DNA of 64,000 bases from Prorocentrum cordatum (lineage: Eukaryota > Sar > Dinophyceae > Prorocentrales > Prorocentraceae), in the NCBI GenBank assembly GCA_963575745.1, contig CAUYUJ010020149.1:57501-121500 (forward strand), in the 5' to 3' direction. The notes beneath the pieces are model-generated. The model had not been told where the DNA came from and did no database searches. It was given only the letters and a program-made list of their open reading frames with translations. Positions 1-10,984 of this stretch are shown piece after piece (position 1 is the stretch's first letter; the number at the start of each line of letters is the position of its first letter). A program made the translations under genes and the position numbers.

Positions 1-256
1 CGAGGACGATGACGGCGGTGGCTATGCGGAGGAGGAGCAGCAGCAAGGACGGTGTCTCCTTGTGACGAGCGAAGTTGAGCGCCACCGCCCCCAAGGCATG
101 GCACCATCAGCAGAGCGTGTTGGGCACCGAGCTCCTCGGCGGGCGGCCGCATCGTCGTCGTCGCGGTCGTGGCCGTGTGCGGTCGTCGTGGTCGTGGGTC
201 GTGGTCGTGGTCGTTAGCGTGGTTGCATCGTGTTCGCCATCGTCGCTGGCGTAGGG

Positions 257-411
257 AGGAGGAGGAGGGGGAGGGGGAGGAGGAGGAGGAGGAGGAGGAG
301 GAGGAGGAGGAGGAGGACGAGGAGGAGGAGGAGGAGGAGGAGGAGGAGGAGGACGAGGAGAGAGGGAGAGGGAGGACTCTGGAGGGAGGAGAGCAAGAGG
401 AGGGGGAGGGG
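257..411 (+). repeat. GGA/GAG microsatellite
   Basis: Nearly uninterrupted purine tract of GAG/GGA triplets on the plus strand. It yields poly-Glu, poly-Arg or poly-Leu open frames in several frames at once, so none of these is evidence of a gene. Confidence 0.95.
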
Positions 412-1470
412 GAGGAGCAGCTGATCAGGGCAAAGTGGGCGCGCCACGCAGACTCTGGCAGCGCCCTGGCTGACCCCCACGCGCAATTGCAGCAGCCAGA
501 CGACGACCACCCTGGGGACCTCCAAGAGGAGCTCGAGATCGGCGGGGGAGGCCAGAGTTTTCACCGGTGCTGTTCCCAACCTCGCTGTCGGGATTCGGTT
601 TCGTGCGGGGGTCATTCCCGCGGCGTGCCGATTGTGATCCGGGCCCCCGACGAGGGCAGCCAGGCGTTGGGTTTTTTCTAAGGACGTCTCGCGGCGACAT
701 TGGTCAAAGGGAGGATGGGGAGGGAGAGAGGAGCGGGAGAAAGGAGGGAGGAAGGAGAATTAGTGAACGGGGAGGAGCGAATTGCAGGAAGAAGGACAGG
801 AAGAGGCGGAGGAGTAGGAGGACCAGAGTAAACCCAGGATGCATAAATGATGCTGCATTGCTTTCCTCCCTCGTCTTCTGCAAACGTTCGTGCCCTAGTA
901 GAAAAATAATGATGCTACAATGCGCTCTCCAGCCCCAAGCCCCGTCCTCAGATGTCCCCTTCTGGTAGCCCTCGGCCCATCCCGCGTGCCGGGGCGGGTT
1001 GTGGGCCAGAGTCCTCTTGGACACCTCTTGGGCGCATCTTCGGACCTCTTGGCGGTCTCGTGCGCCATCTTGTCACAAGGCTGTTCGTAGGGCCAGTTCG
1101 GGTTTCCCTCTCCGGGACCGAACAACCAAAACCAGCCAACAAGTTCCTGTTCGGTGAATTTGGGTGTTGGGAAGAACATGCGAACCACCCCAACAGTCAC
1201 GCGGCAAGCCTTGGGATATCCGTGATTCGGGGATCTGACTTCTTAAACAATCTGAAAAACACAGGCTTCAAAGCGACCAGAGAACACTCCATTGAGTGTA
1301 CGGCACAGCGGCGGACAAATTGTCCTTTCCATGTCGGGAAGAACCCACGGCCGAGGAGGGGATGAAGAAGAGAGGTAGGACGACGAGGAGGAAGAGGGGA
1401 AGGTTGAGGAAATAAAGGCCAGAGGTTAGTCGATAGCCTCTCCATCGACGGTCTGCCGCAGTGGAGTGTC
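412..1470. other. Gene-free GC-rich stretch
   Basis: Short overlapping open frames occur on both strands, but none has a recognisable domain, and different frames are open over the same bases. A purine-rich patch lies at about 705-830. I see no RNA gene or mobile-element boundary. Confidence 0.5.
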
Positions 1471-1890
1471 TCATCATGGGCATCATCACCACCACCAATA
1501 ACATCAGCATCACCACCAAAAACAGCAAATACGTCCCCAGTATCACCATAACAACAATAATCACAGTAGTAATAGTAATGATAATGATAATGGTAATGAT
1601 AATGATAATGATAATGATAACAACAATAATATCAGCCAGCGTTGACTCCAAATAGATAAGGAGGACAGGAGGAGGACGAGAGGAGGATGGGAGGAGGACG
1701 AAAGGAGGACGGGAGCAGGACGGGAGGAGCAAAATCAAGCAAGCGCAAACAAGCAAGCGGAAGCAAGCAAGCGCAATCGAGCAATAACACGCAAGCAAGA
1801 CGCAGCGATCAAGTGCAAGCAAGCAAGGGCAAGCAAGAGCCAGCAAGCGAAAGCAATCACGCAAGAGCAAGCAAGCAAGTGCCATTGGAA
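1471..1890. repeat. Low-complexity ATC/ATAATG and CAAG tracts
   Basis: Positions 1471-1640 are degenerate CAT/ACC and ATAATG triplets. Positions 1731-1890 are a degenerate AGCAAGCA tetranucleotide tract. The reverse-strand leucine/cysteine-rich frame across it is a by-product of the repeat. Confidence 0.85.
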
Positions 1891-1960
1891 AATGGGAGGG
1901 TCCTAAAGACCAATTACTTCAAATGAGTCAGGACTCCTATAGGGCAAGCCTATTTGGAGG

Positions 1961-2330
1961 GTAATAATAATAATCGTCATCATCAGCAGCATCATCAGCA
2001 GCAGCATCAGCACCAGCATCCTCATCATCATCATCAGCAGCAGCATCATAGTCAGCATCAGCATCATCATCAACGTCATCATCATCATCAGCAGCAGCAC
2101 CATCACCAACACCCCATGGCCATCAGCATCATCATCACCACCACCATCATCGATGGGCAGCATCATCACCATCAGTATCATCCTCATCAGGGTTTTCATC
2201 AGCATCTTCAGCATCATCAGCAGCATCATCGTCGTCATCTGCAGCAGCAGCAGCAGCGTCATCATCACCAGCAGAATCACCATCCTCATCCTCATCCCCA
2301 TTCTCGTCCTCATTGCCATCCTCACTATCA
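1961..2330. repeat. CAT/CAG imperfect triplet tract
   Basis: Imperfect (CAT/CAG/CAC)n array. It reads as His/Gln-rich forward and Met/Leu- or Asp-rich in reverse. Unrelated open frames on both strands show that this is a microsatellite, not a coding exon. Confidence 0.9.
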
Positions 2331-2723
2331 TCGGCGGTGGCGGCGCGTTCCTGGTCCTGGCCCCTGGTCTGGGCTTGTGGGCGCAGTACGGGTGCCTTTG
2401 CATTCACTATCTGCTCTTCTTCGACGTCCTGATTGTGGTGTCGCACGTAGTCCTGGTGGTCCGTTTCCTGGCGATGGTGTTGTTGTCGGTGCAGGTTCCT
2501 CATCTGCGCCTCAGCCGCTTGTGCCCGCCTGCCCTTCGTGCTGTGGCTGCTGATGCGAGGGCCGTGGAGCGCTGTGTGTTCAGGCATGGTGCGACGTGCC
2601 TCGTGGAGGGGCTGGTCACTCGCTGCGTTGTGGCTTCGGAGCCCCGCCTCGTGATGGCGCATGTCGGTCGGCGCACCAGTGCGTGTGCCACCCCGGCGAT
2701 CGATAAGCACATGGTGAGGCAGC

Positions 2724-3152
2724 TTGTTTTTCCCCCACCATCTTGTGGTGTTGAGTCCTCGCTTTGAGCCAACAGCGCCCCGCGTCTCACTCCCCCTCCC
2801 TCCTCTCATCCCTGCCTCTGCGCTCTCCGCACGTCCAGCTCGGCACACGCCTCACGAGTTTCATGCCACCACAACTACGGAGCTCCACCTACAGCCCCAG
2901 CGCGTGCGTCCACGTGCCTGCCGCCCCATGATTTCGAAACGCGCCTCGCAAGTTTCGTGGCCCCATGGTGAGCTCCACCTGCGGCCCCCGCGGGTGCGTC
3001 CACATGCGGCCGCCCCGTACATGTCGGCACACCGTTCACAAGCTTCGTGGCCCCATAGGGAGCTCCACCTGCAGCCCCAGTGGGTGCGTCCACATGGGGC
3101 CGCCCGACAAATTTCGGCACACACCGCACACGTTTCGTGCGTGACCCCATAG
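2724..3152 (+). CDS. Open frame carrying three 30-residue repeats (doubtful gene)
   Basis: A 142-codon open frame whose second half is three copies of a 30-residue unit, each beginning ELHL followed by QP or PP, then RVRP or WVRP, and ending in SWPH in the first two copies. The DNA unit is exactly 90 bp, so the frame survives duplication. I recognise no domain, signal peptide or membrane segment, and the reverse strand is also open. The exact multiple of three is compatible with coding, but three copies of a GC-rich minisatellite explain it equally well. Confidence 0.25.
   Translation: MFFPHHLVVLSPRFEPTAPRVSLPLPPLIPASALSARPARHTPHEFHATTTTELHLQPQRVRPRACRPMISKRASQVSWPHGELHLRPPRVRPHAAAPYMSAHRSQASWPHRELHLQPQWVRPHGAARQISAHTAHVSCVTP
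2880..3149 (+). repeat. 90-bp tandem repeat, three units
   Basis: Units start at 2880, 2970 and 3060 with GAGCTCCACCT. Each contains GTGCGTCCAC near its middle, and the first two end in TTCGTGGCCCCAT. Divergence is mostly point substitutions. The third unit decays at its end, near 3140. Confidence 0.9.
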
Positions 3153-3399
3153 GGGGCTCCCCCTCCTTCGTCCCAGCTTCCTTGCGGTACTCACACGTGC
3201 ACAGGGCCAGGTCTTTCGCCAGGATCATTATGTTGGCTGACCGCACGCATGGCACTGAAGAACGATACTCTTCTCATTATGGTACAGGTGTCTCTGCCTG
3301 GGCAGGACTATGTCATAGAGCAGAGCATGCAGAAGACCGATGCAATCGTCGCGGAGCCTCACGACACAAGGGGCTCTTCGAGCTGAGGGGGTGGAACGA

Positions 3400-3622
3400 C
3401 ATTCATCATCTGCATCATCATCACCATCAGCATCATCATTATTATCGTCAGCATCAGCATCAGCATCATCGACATCATCAGCAGCATCATCAGCAGCATC
3501 GTTCATCATCAGCATCGTCATCAGCATCATCATCATCGTCGTCATCTTCAGTATCAGCATCATCATCATCATCATCATCATCATCAGCATCATCATCATC
3601 ATCATTATCATCATCATCGTCG

Positions 3623-3654
<32 letters not shown>

Positions 3655-3960
3655 ATCATCGTCGTCATCAGCATAACCACCAGCAGCAGCATCACCATCA
3701 TCATCTTCATCATCATGAGAACCATTACCATTATCCATACCATCACCAACATGTGCAGCATCACCATCATCATCACCATCATCACCACCATCATCATCAA
3801 CATCATCCTTCCACCTCCCAATTCCTCCCTCCTCATTCATCCTCCCCCCCTCCCTCCCTCTTTCCCTCCCTCCCTCCCTTCCTCCCTCCCTCCCTCCTCC
3901 CTCCCCTCCCTCCTTCTCCTCCTCATGCTCCTCCTCATCATCCTCCTCTTTCTCCTCCAT
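3400..3960. repeat. CAT triplet tract followed by CTCC tract
   Basis: Positions 3400-3815 are (CAT/ATC)n with scattered CAG and CGT triplets. Positions 3815-3960 are (CTCC)n and CTC repeats. No gene signal. Confidence 0.9.
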
Positions 3961-4302
3961 GCAACGAGATTTGTGCAAGCCCAAATGCGCCATGTCGGGC
4001 CAGGGGGAGACGGCTCGGCCTCAACCGCTTGGCCGCCCCTCCGAGGGCCACCGCCCCCTGCTCCTCAGCCTGCTCCGGCGGCGGCGACTGCCCCCTCTGG
4101 CGGTTGGCGCCCCCGAGGGCCGCCGCCAGGGGTCGCGCCACATCGCCACCCCCGAGGGCCGCCGCGCGCTGCGACGACGGCCCTCGGGGTCTCAGCCCTC
4201 TCTCGCAGCGGCGACGGCCCCCTCTGGCGGTTGGCGCCCGCCCTGTGGGTACCTCAAGAGCCTTGGCATGCAGGATGGCCCAGACCCCCTCGAGTTATGA
4301 AT
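3961..4302. other. GC-rich stretch before composite element
   Basis: Very GC-rich, with an internally duplicated segment (CCCCCTCTGGCGGTTGGCGC at about 4089 and again at about 4208). No coding or RNA gene is recognised. Confidence 0.5.
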
Positions 4303-5237
4303 TATCCCAGTGCGACCCTACCTAGGAGTTGGAGCCCCTAGGAAAGCAGCATTAGTAGTAACAGTAAAGCTAAGCTGAAGCTAAGCTAAAGCTAAGCTAA
4401 AGCTAGGCTAAGGCTAAGCTAACACTAAGCTAAAGCTAAAGCTAAGCTGAAGCTAAGCTGAAGCTAAGCTAAAGCTAAGCTAAAGCTAAGCTAAAGCTAA
4501 ACTAAAGCTAAAGCTAAAGATAAGCTAAAGCTAAGCTAAAGCTAAGCTGAAGCTAAGCTAACGCTAAGCTAAAGCTAAGCTAACGTTAAGCTGAAGCTAA
4601 GCTAAAGCTAAGCTAAAGCTAAACTGAAGCTAAGCTAAAGCTAAGCTAAAGCTAAGCTAAAGCTAAGCTGAAGCTAAGCCAAAGCTAAGCTAAAGTTAAG
4701 CTAAAGCTAAGCTAAAGCTAAGATAAAGCTAAGCTATAGCTAAGCTAAAGCTAAGCTGAAGCTAAGCTAAAGCTAAGCTAAAGCTAAGCTGAAGCTAAGC
4801 TAACACTAAGCTAAAGCTAAGCTAACACTAAGCTGAAGCTAAGCTACAGCTAAGCTAAAGCTAAGCTAACACTAAGATGAAGCTAAGCTAAAGCTAAGCT
4901 AAAGCTTAGCTAAGGCTAAGCTAACACTAAGCTAAAGCTAAGCTAAAGCTAAGCTGAAGCTAAGCTAAAGCTAAGCTAAAGCTAAGCTAAAGCTAAGCTG
5001 AAGCTAAGCTAAAGCTAAGCTAAAGCTAAGCTAAAGTTAAGCTAAAGCTAAAGCTAAAGCTAAAGCTAAAGCTAAGCTAAAGCTAAAGCTAAAGCTAAGG
5101 CTAAAGCTCCCAGGGGACTGGGGGAACCGCGGGGCGGGGACTGGGGGAACCGCCCTGGGCGGTTAGCACTGCCCGGCCCTTTAAGCAAAGAGAGTAAGAA
5201 CCCTTCTAGGCAGAGCCTAGGTAGGGAAAAATCACAA
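4303..5237 (+). mobile_element. Satellite-core composite element, copy 1
   Basis: First of three copies of an element with conserved ends and a variable tandem-repeat core. The left end (about 4303-4345) reads ATCCCAGTGCGACC, CTACCTAGGAGTTGGAG and CTAGGAAAGCA. The core (about 4370-5106) is AAGCT pentamers, often as AAGCTAAGCTA 11-mers. The right end (about 5108-5230) has two GGGGGAACCG blocks, then CCCTTTAAG, AGTAAGAACCC and CTAGGCAGAGCCTAGG. CCCTACCTAGG is inverted at the two ends (4312-4322; its reverse complement near 5216-5226). No transposase frame is present, so any mobility would depend on proteins from elsewhere. No target duplication is evident. Confidence 0.7.
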
Positions 5238-5291
5238 GCGTGCTCTTCTCACGCACGCCCAACGACCACACTTCGGCTCACGCACCCAGGC

Positions 5292-5452
5292 TTAAGTCGG
5301 GCCTGCCCCTCTACAGGGGGGAGTATTCAAAAATTGTCAAAAAATGCTCTGGGGACGATTTCTTGACTATGATTTACCTCTGGGGAGTTTGTTTTGGCTG
5401 TTTTTTTGTTTTCCCCAAAAATCCGCCTGCCAGGGGGACATGCCCGACCTAA
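5292..5452 (+). mobile_element. 161-bp inverted-repeat element, copy 1
   Basis: The left end reads TTAAGTCGGGC, then CCCCTCTACAGGGG. The right end is its imperfect reverse complement (CCTGCCAGGGGGACATG, then CCCGACCTAA). Each end can fold into a small hairpin. The interior is AT-rich against a GC-rich background and non-coding. A second copy at 8978-9139 has almost the same length, which fixes both ends. Confidence 0.75.
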
Positions 5453-5614
5453 ACGCAGGCCCAGTTCCGCCTCCTGGAGTGCTCCACGAGTCAAAGGGAG
5501 CCGTGCACCCAGCGCTGTCGGACGCATGGCGGCTCCTGCTGTGTACCACTCAAACGCAGTCTGCTCCCCGTGTTCGGCAGGCGGTGACCGCATCCTCTGG
5601 CGGTGGCGCCTTCT

Positions 5615-5832
5615 CTTGCCTCCTCCTCCCCCTCCTCCTCCTCCTCCTCCTCGTTCTCGTCCTCCTCCTCATCTTCCTCCTCCTCCTGCTCCTCCCCATC
5701 CTCCTCCCCATCCTCCTCCCCATCCTCCTCCTCCTCCTCCTCCTCCTCCTCCTCCTCCTCCTCCTCCTCTCCTCCTCCTCCTCCTCCTCCTCCTCCTCCT
5801 CCTCTTTCCCCTCCTCCTCCTCCTCCGAGGGG
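5615..5832. repeat. CTC/TCC microsatellite
   Basis: Long (CTC)n tract with a few CCATCCTCC interruptions. Pro-, Ser-, Leu- and Glu-rich open frames in all readings are artefacts of it. Confidence 0.95.
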
Positions 5833-6795
5833 GAGGCGGGGAGGCGAGCGGAGCCACGCCATGCACGAGGTGCCCGAGTTCGCGGCGGCCTTCGGGAGCC
5901 GGGCCGGGCGGCAGTCGAGCAACGTTCACCGCAACGGGGACGGGGGCAAGAAGATGATGGCGGCACAGGCTCGACGCCGACGCCGGCATCCTCGCTGCGG
6001 AGGTCGAGGGTCGAGGGTCGAGGTTGTTGGGCACTTGTGCGCCCTTGAGGGCCTCCTGGAGCGCCCTCGAAGCCACGGCAGGATTCCCCTCGGAGTCCTG
6101 CTCGTGACGCGCTCCGCGAGAGGTTTGGGGGCCAGGGAGATGACCGCGGCGCCATCACGCTGGGCAACGAGAGCACGCAGATGCGGTCTTGTTCTCAGCA
6201 TCGGGCTCACGTGCCGTCCCCTGCAGGACTTCTGGGATCCAGACTGGCTGCTGGCGATGTGCATGCAAAAGGGCCCCAACACGTGCGCAAAACTCTGGAG
6301 GGGGAAAAACACAAAGGCACAATTAATCGTCCATTCCTCAGAAAATACAGGAAAATAAAGGAAGTGAGGGGGAAAACGAAAACCCCAAGAACATGGGAAA
6401 ATATGGGGAGTCGATTTATTTGTGTGTATTTATTTGTGTGTCCTGGGGCCCTTTCAAAAACCTCCAAAACGGGGACGCCGCCGACGACGCCGGCGCCGCC
6501 GACTTTGGAGGTCTGGGGTTGTCTCCGGGGCCTCGCGTCGCCACGGCGGGATGCGGCTCGAGCAGCAGGCCGAGAAGAGGACGCCGGCGCGGGCTCGACG
6601 CCGACGACGACGTCGTCGCCCTCGTTCTGGAGGTTTGGGAGGCATCTCGGGGGATGCTCGTCGCCACGGCTGGGCGCGGCCCGAACAAGTGGCCAGGAAG
6701 GTGGTGACGGCACAGGCTCTGCGGCCAGGGGCAAGGCTCGAGGGGCGAAGTTGTTGCTGTTGTTGTTGCTGGTGTTGCTGTTGTTGTTGTTGTTG
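5833..6795. other. GC-rich stretch with dispersed repeat copies
   Basis: Contains at least three copies of a short dispersed repeat built on TCGTCGCCACGGCGGGAT (near 6070, 6531 and 6655) and a (TTG)n run at the right end. No intact gene is seen; the open frames overlap on both strands. Confidence 0.5.
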
Positions 6796-6800
6796 TTGTT

Positions 6801-7560
6801 GAACATTATTTCTTCTGAAGAATAATTATTGTTGGGACCCCTGGTGCGCGCCCCCCCCGCCGCGCCTAGGCCGCAGCCACATTTTCATCATTTTCGTGAG
6901 GAAGTCTCAGATAAAACGATGTGATCCAGATCCGGTTGTTTTGTTGACGCCCGCTTTCCCTTGCAAAAAATAAGCTAAAGTGGACATTTCTTGTTCAAAC
7001 ATAACCAAACTTCAAGAATCCCTTGCAAAAAATAAGGTAAAGTGGACATTCGCGCGCGCAAGACGAAATCCTTCCAAAACCTTAGTTTTCGTAACGATTT
7101 TAACATAAAAACATCAAAAAACCAATGGTTTTTCAAAAAAAAATGTCAAAATTTCATCCCGCGCGCTCTTGCGGATTCGTAGGAAACCCAACACTTTTTA
7201 AACATTTCTGTCAAACGGGCTTTTGCGAGCAACTTTTTCGAACTTCTGCAACAACGGTTGCGCACCTGCCAGGGCCATCATCCCTGTCAAATAATACCAT
7301 GCGGGACACATTCGTTTTTTCTTCGCGCGCGCACGCCGTCGTCGTCGGCCGCGGGGCCCTGAATAGTAGCCACGGTCGTCCGCATGCCACGAAGTGAAGT
7401 GTCCGAACGTCATAGGGCGGGAAGCTGGGTGTGGGTGGTGGCGAAGAGTCGTTTGGAAATTTGGTAGAGCTTGAACCGGCCCCCCCACAAAGTGGGGGTA
7501 TTGCCCGCCTCCTATGAAAACCCTGGCACTGGTGAGAACGGAGTGTCCCCACGTGCTAGT
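6801..7560 (+). repeat. 760-bp tandem duplication, copy A
   Basis: Starts GAACATTATTTCTTCTG and ends CCCACGTGCTAGTAATTG, flanked by (TTG)n. It matches 7589-8352 almost throughout. Its left part is much more AT-rich than its surroundings and contains CCCTTGCAAAAAATAAG twice. A 90-codon forward frame (7125-7397) and a 113-codon reverse frame (7211-7552) are both preserved in copy B, but neither has a recognisable domain. Confidence 0.9.
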
Positions 7561-7588
7561 AATTGTTGTTGTTGTTGTTGTTGTTGTT

Positions 7589-8352
7589 GAACATTATTAA
7601 TTCTAAAGAATAATTATTGTTGGGCCCCCTGGTGCGCGCCCCCCCTGCGCCGCCTAGGCCGCAGCTACATTTTCATCATTTTCGTGAGGAAGCCTCAGAA
7701 AAGAGGGTGTGTACAGGATCCGGTTGTTTTGTTGTAATCCGCTTTCCCTTGCAAAAAACAATAGAAAATGACATTTCTTGTTCTAATATAATCAAATTTC
7801 AAGAATCCCTTGCAAAAAATAAGGTAAAGTGGACATTCGCGCGCGCAAGACGAAATCCTTCCAAAACCTTAGTGTTCGCAGCGATTTAACATAAAAACAT
7901 CAAAAAACCAATGGTTTTTCAACCAACCAAAAAAATGTCAAAATCTCATCCCGCGCGCTCTTGCGGATTCGTAGGAAACCCAACACTTTTTAAACATTTC
8001 TGTCAAACGGGCTTTTGCGAGCAACTTTTTCGAACTTCTGCGACAACGGTTGCGCACCTGCCAGGGCCATCATCCCTGTCAAATAATACCATGCGGGACA
8101 CATTCGTTTTTTCTTCGCGCGCGCACGCCGTCGTCGTCGGCCGCGGGGCCCTGAATAGTAGCCACGGTCGTCCGCATGCCACGAAGTGAAGTGTCCGAAC
8201 GTCATAGGGCGGGAAGCTGGGTGTGGGTGGTGGCGAAGAGTCGTTTGGAAATTTGGTAGAGCTTGAACCGGCCCCCCCACAAAGTGGGGGTATCGCCCGC
8301 CTCCTATGAAAACCCTGGCACTGGTGAGAACGGTGTGTCCCCACGTGCTAGT
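7589..8352 (+). repeat. 760-bp tandem duplication, copy B
   Basis: Second copy, displaced by about 788-792 bp. Differences cluster in the left 250 bp. From GCGCGCAAGACGAAATCC onward it is nearly identical to copy A, apart from a 6-bp insertion near 7923 that keeps the forward frame (7911-8189). Flanked on both sides by (TTG)n, suggesting duplication through the microsatellites. Confidence 0.9.
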
Positions 8353-8565
8353 AATTGTTGTTGTTGTGGTTGCTGTTGTTGTTGTTGGTGTTGTTGTTGG
8401 TGGTGCTGTTGTTGCTGCTGTTGCTGTTGTTGCTGTTGTTGTTGTTGCTGTTGTTGGTGTTGTTGGTGTTGTTGGTGTTATTGTTGTTAGTGTTGTTGTT
8501 GGTGGTGGTGGTGTTGTTGTTGGTGGTGTTGTTGTTGCTGTTGTTGTTGTTAGTGTTGTTGTGTT
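8353..8565. repeat. TTG/TGG microsatellite
   Basis: Imperfect (TTG)n with TGG, TGC and TAG triplets. Leu-, Val- and Cys-rich forward frames and a Thr-rich reverse frame come from the repeat. Confidence 0.95.
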
Positions 8566-8977
8566 TGCCCTTTGGAGCGTGGAGTGGGGCGCCCTTGGAG
8601 CGCCCTGGTCGCCACGGATGGAGTCCCCTCGAAGTTCTCGTCGGAGCTCAAGCCAGGAGGGGCGCAGGCTTGGCGGCGGCGGCTCGACAAACAAGTGTAT
8701 GCCCAGACCTCGAGGTGTCAGGTTCGGGCACCTTTTGGGGAACGCCTGGAGCGCCCTCGGTGCCACGGCGGGATCCCCGTCGAGATCCCGCGCAGAACTC
8801 GCCCCGGCGGAGGTCTGGAGGCCAAGCAGGCGGGCGGCGGCGCAGGCTATGCGCCGGCCCCGAGCATCAGGCCCGGGCGTCGCAAGAGCACATCGGGACG
8901 GATGTCTGTGTTTCGCGTTCGGCCTCCAGGGGCCGTTTCCTGGCCCCGAGCCGTATGACAGTAAAACAATTCTAGTC
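8566..8977. other. GC-rich stretch with dispersed repeat copies
   Basis: Two copies of the GTCGCCACGG-type dispersed repeat lie near 8607 and 8755. No gene recognised. Confidence 0.5.
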
Positions 8978-9139
8978 TTAAGTCGGGCTTGTCCTCTGAC
9001 AGGAGGAATATCCACAAATGGTTTTCAGAAAATAGTCTGGGGACTATTTCTTAATTTGTCTTAACCGCGTTTGAATTTGTTTGACTATGTTAAAATTTGT
9101 CCTCGAAAATCGGCCTGTAGGGGGACAGGCCCGACCTAA
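8978..9139 (+). mobile_element. 161-bp inverted-repeat element, copy 2
   Basis: Begins TTAAGTCGGGCTTGTCC and ends GGGGGACAGG then CCCGACCTAAA. It is 162 bp, against 161 bp for the copy at 5292. It shares the internal TCTGGGGAC motif and the inverted ends but has a diverged AT-rich interior. Confidence 0.75.
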
Positions 9140-9286
9140 AACTATTCAGGATGAAAAGCCAGTCCTGGCGAAGGGGTCGAGATGTTGGCGAGCCCGCGTC
9201 ACAAAAACAAAGCGCAGCATTCGGAGGAGAGGGGGCGGGGACGTCGACGTCGTCACTTCGGAGTCTTGGGGGGGAGGGGGGGCGTT

Positions 9287-9492
9287 TCTGGAGGTTCTCG
9301 TCGCCACAGCTGGGCGAGGTTCGAAAAAAAGGCCAGGATGGGCCTGGGGAGAGATCCACATTCCGGTTTCGAGCAGGGTATGACCCGTCCACCCCCCCTC
9401 GTCCTCCTCCCCGGCGACGTTCGCTCCTCCTCCTCCTCCTCCTCCTCCTCCTCCTCCTCCTCCTCCTCCTCCTCCTCTTCCTCCTCCTCCCG
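9287..9492. repeat. Dispersed repeat copy plus CTC microsatellite
   Basis: A TCTCGTCGCCACAGC repeat copy lies near 9297, followed by (CTC)n at 9427-9492. A frame of over 400 codons crosses this segment but is built of simple repeats. Confidence 0.8.
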
Positions 9493-10400
9493 TCCCGAGC
9501 TTTTCTCAGCATCCTATCCCACCAAGCGGAGCGACACGCCATCAGTCTGCACGGCACAGCGTGTCGCAGGGACTGCCGCTGCAACACACTAAGCAACAGA
9601 TCTTGGCCGCAGCAGTGCTGGGGAGGAGGAGTCCTCTATCTTCGGAGATCGGCTCTCGATCCTCCACCCCCTCCTCCAGGAAAGCCTTGGGATTGCTGGG
9701 AAAACCCCGCTGGAGTTGCGAGGGAGATCCTCAGACCTGAGATCGTGAGATTCACGACCGGAACCATAGACCCCATCATTCTGCTGCATCTCCCGAGCTG
9801 GATGAGCCGGCGAGGGCCCCAGGGCCCGGAGTGGGGCGCGAAGGCGCCCGGTGCAGACACAACTTGCGACGCCAGGATTCTCGAGGAGGGGTCTCGAGGA
9901 GCGCCCAGAAGCCCTGACCGCAGTGGAGCAGCGATGAGGATGACGAGGCGGAGGAGCACCCCGCCCCCTCTGGCGCCCCATCGGCCCCCCCCGAGGCCCT
10001 GCGGGAGGCCCTCGAGAAGCCGCCGCCGAGGCCCGAGGGGGTGCGGACCTACGCCTCAGAGGCGGTCAGCGGCGCGACCCACCTGGAGCTCGGCGACGGC
10101 GGCGCGGCCGCTGGCGCCGTCGGCGCCGCCGCAGTCGCCGTGGTCGCCGTCGCCGCGGTCCTCGTCGTCGTCGTCGTCGACGTCTTCGCCGCCGTCGTCG
10201 TCATGGTCGTCGCCGTCGCCGCCGTGGCCGTGGTCGCCGCCGCCGCCGTCGTGGCCTCGGTCGTCGCCGCCCGGCGTGGAAGGCGGCGAGGCCGCTGGCG
10301 CGCCAGGGCTGACGCCACGCTTCGAGGGCTGCGCGGGGAGCCGGTCTGGCGAGCAGCCGCACGCGAAGCAGGAGATGCTGGCAGGGAGCGGCACGTAATT
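9493..10400. other. Gene-free GC-rich stretch with GTC/GCC triplets
   Basis: Positions 10080-10280 are imperfect GTC/GCC triplets (Val/Ala-rich in one frame, Asp/Gly-rich in another). Elsewhere frames overlap without domains. Nothing else recognised. Confidence 0.5.
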
Positions 10401-10402
10401 TC

Positions 10403-10580
10403 GACAGGGGCGTTCGTTAGGGAGTGTGCCAGGGAGGCGCCAGGTCCTGGAGGATTCCATGATGTCCTGATTAGGGAGGCGGTGACAGCCCTGGCCAAGC
10501 CTCAAATTGGTGTTCCACCGGCTTTCACCCTGGACTCCTTCTCCACGGGTTCCTCGCCCAATGCCCTCACCGTATGCCCA
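10403..10580 (+). repeat. Interspersed repeat R1, copy 1
   Basis: Shares ordered blocks with 12536-12866 and 34097-34257: GGGGCGTT..GTTAGGGAGTGTG, then CCTGGAGGATTCC, a VNTGAGG-like block, GGTGTTCCACCGGC, and a final CCTGGA...CCTT..CCAATGCC. Non-coding, with no terminal inverted repeats seen. A SINE-like family is possible but not shown. Confidence 0.6.
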
Positions 10581-10786
10581 GACCTCCTCGCGTGGGCACG
10601 ACAAGCACAGCTGAAGGTTTCTCGTCGCTTTCGGCCAAGAGGTGACGTACGCTGGCCTCGACGGGGGTCCAGGGCGGGCCGTCGAGAGGAGGAGCAGCAC
10701 TCGGGTGACGACGACGCCCGCCCCGCACAGCGCGCCCCTGGTGGCAGCAGATGGGCGGGCCGCCTGTCGTCGCCTTGCCTTCGAGA

Positions 10787-10932
10787 GGAGGAGGGGGAGG
10801 AGGAGGAGGAGGAGGAGGAGGAGGAGGAGGAGGAGGAGGAGGAGGGAGGAGGAGGAGGGGGAGGGAGGATGAGGAAGAGGAGGAGGAGGAGGAGGAGGAG
10901 GAAGAGGAGGAGGAGGAGGAGGAGGAGGACCA
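10787..10932 (+). repeat. GGA microsatellite
   Basis: Long GGA/GAG purine tract. Confidence 0.95.
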
Positions 10933-10984
10933 GTGCAAACCCAAGAGTCATCAGTGATGCTCCCTCTTCATAGGCCCCTACACG

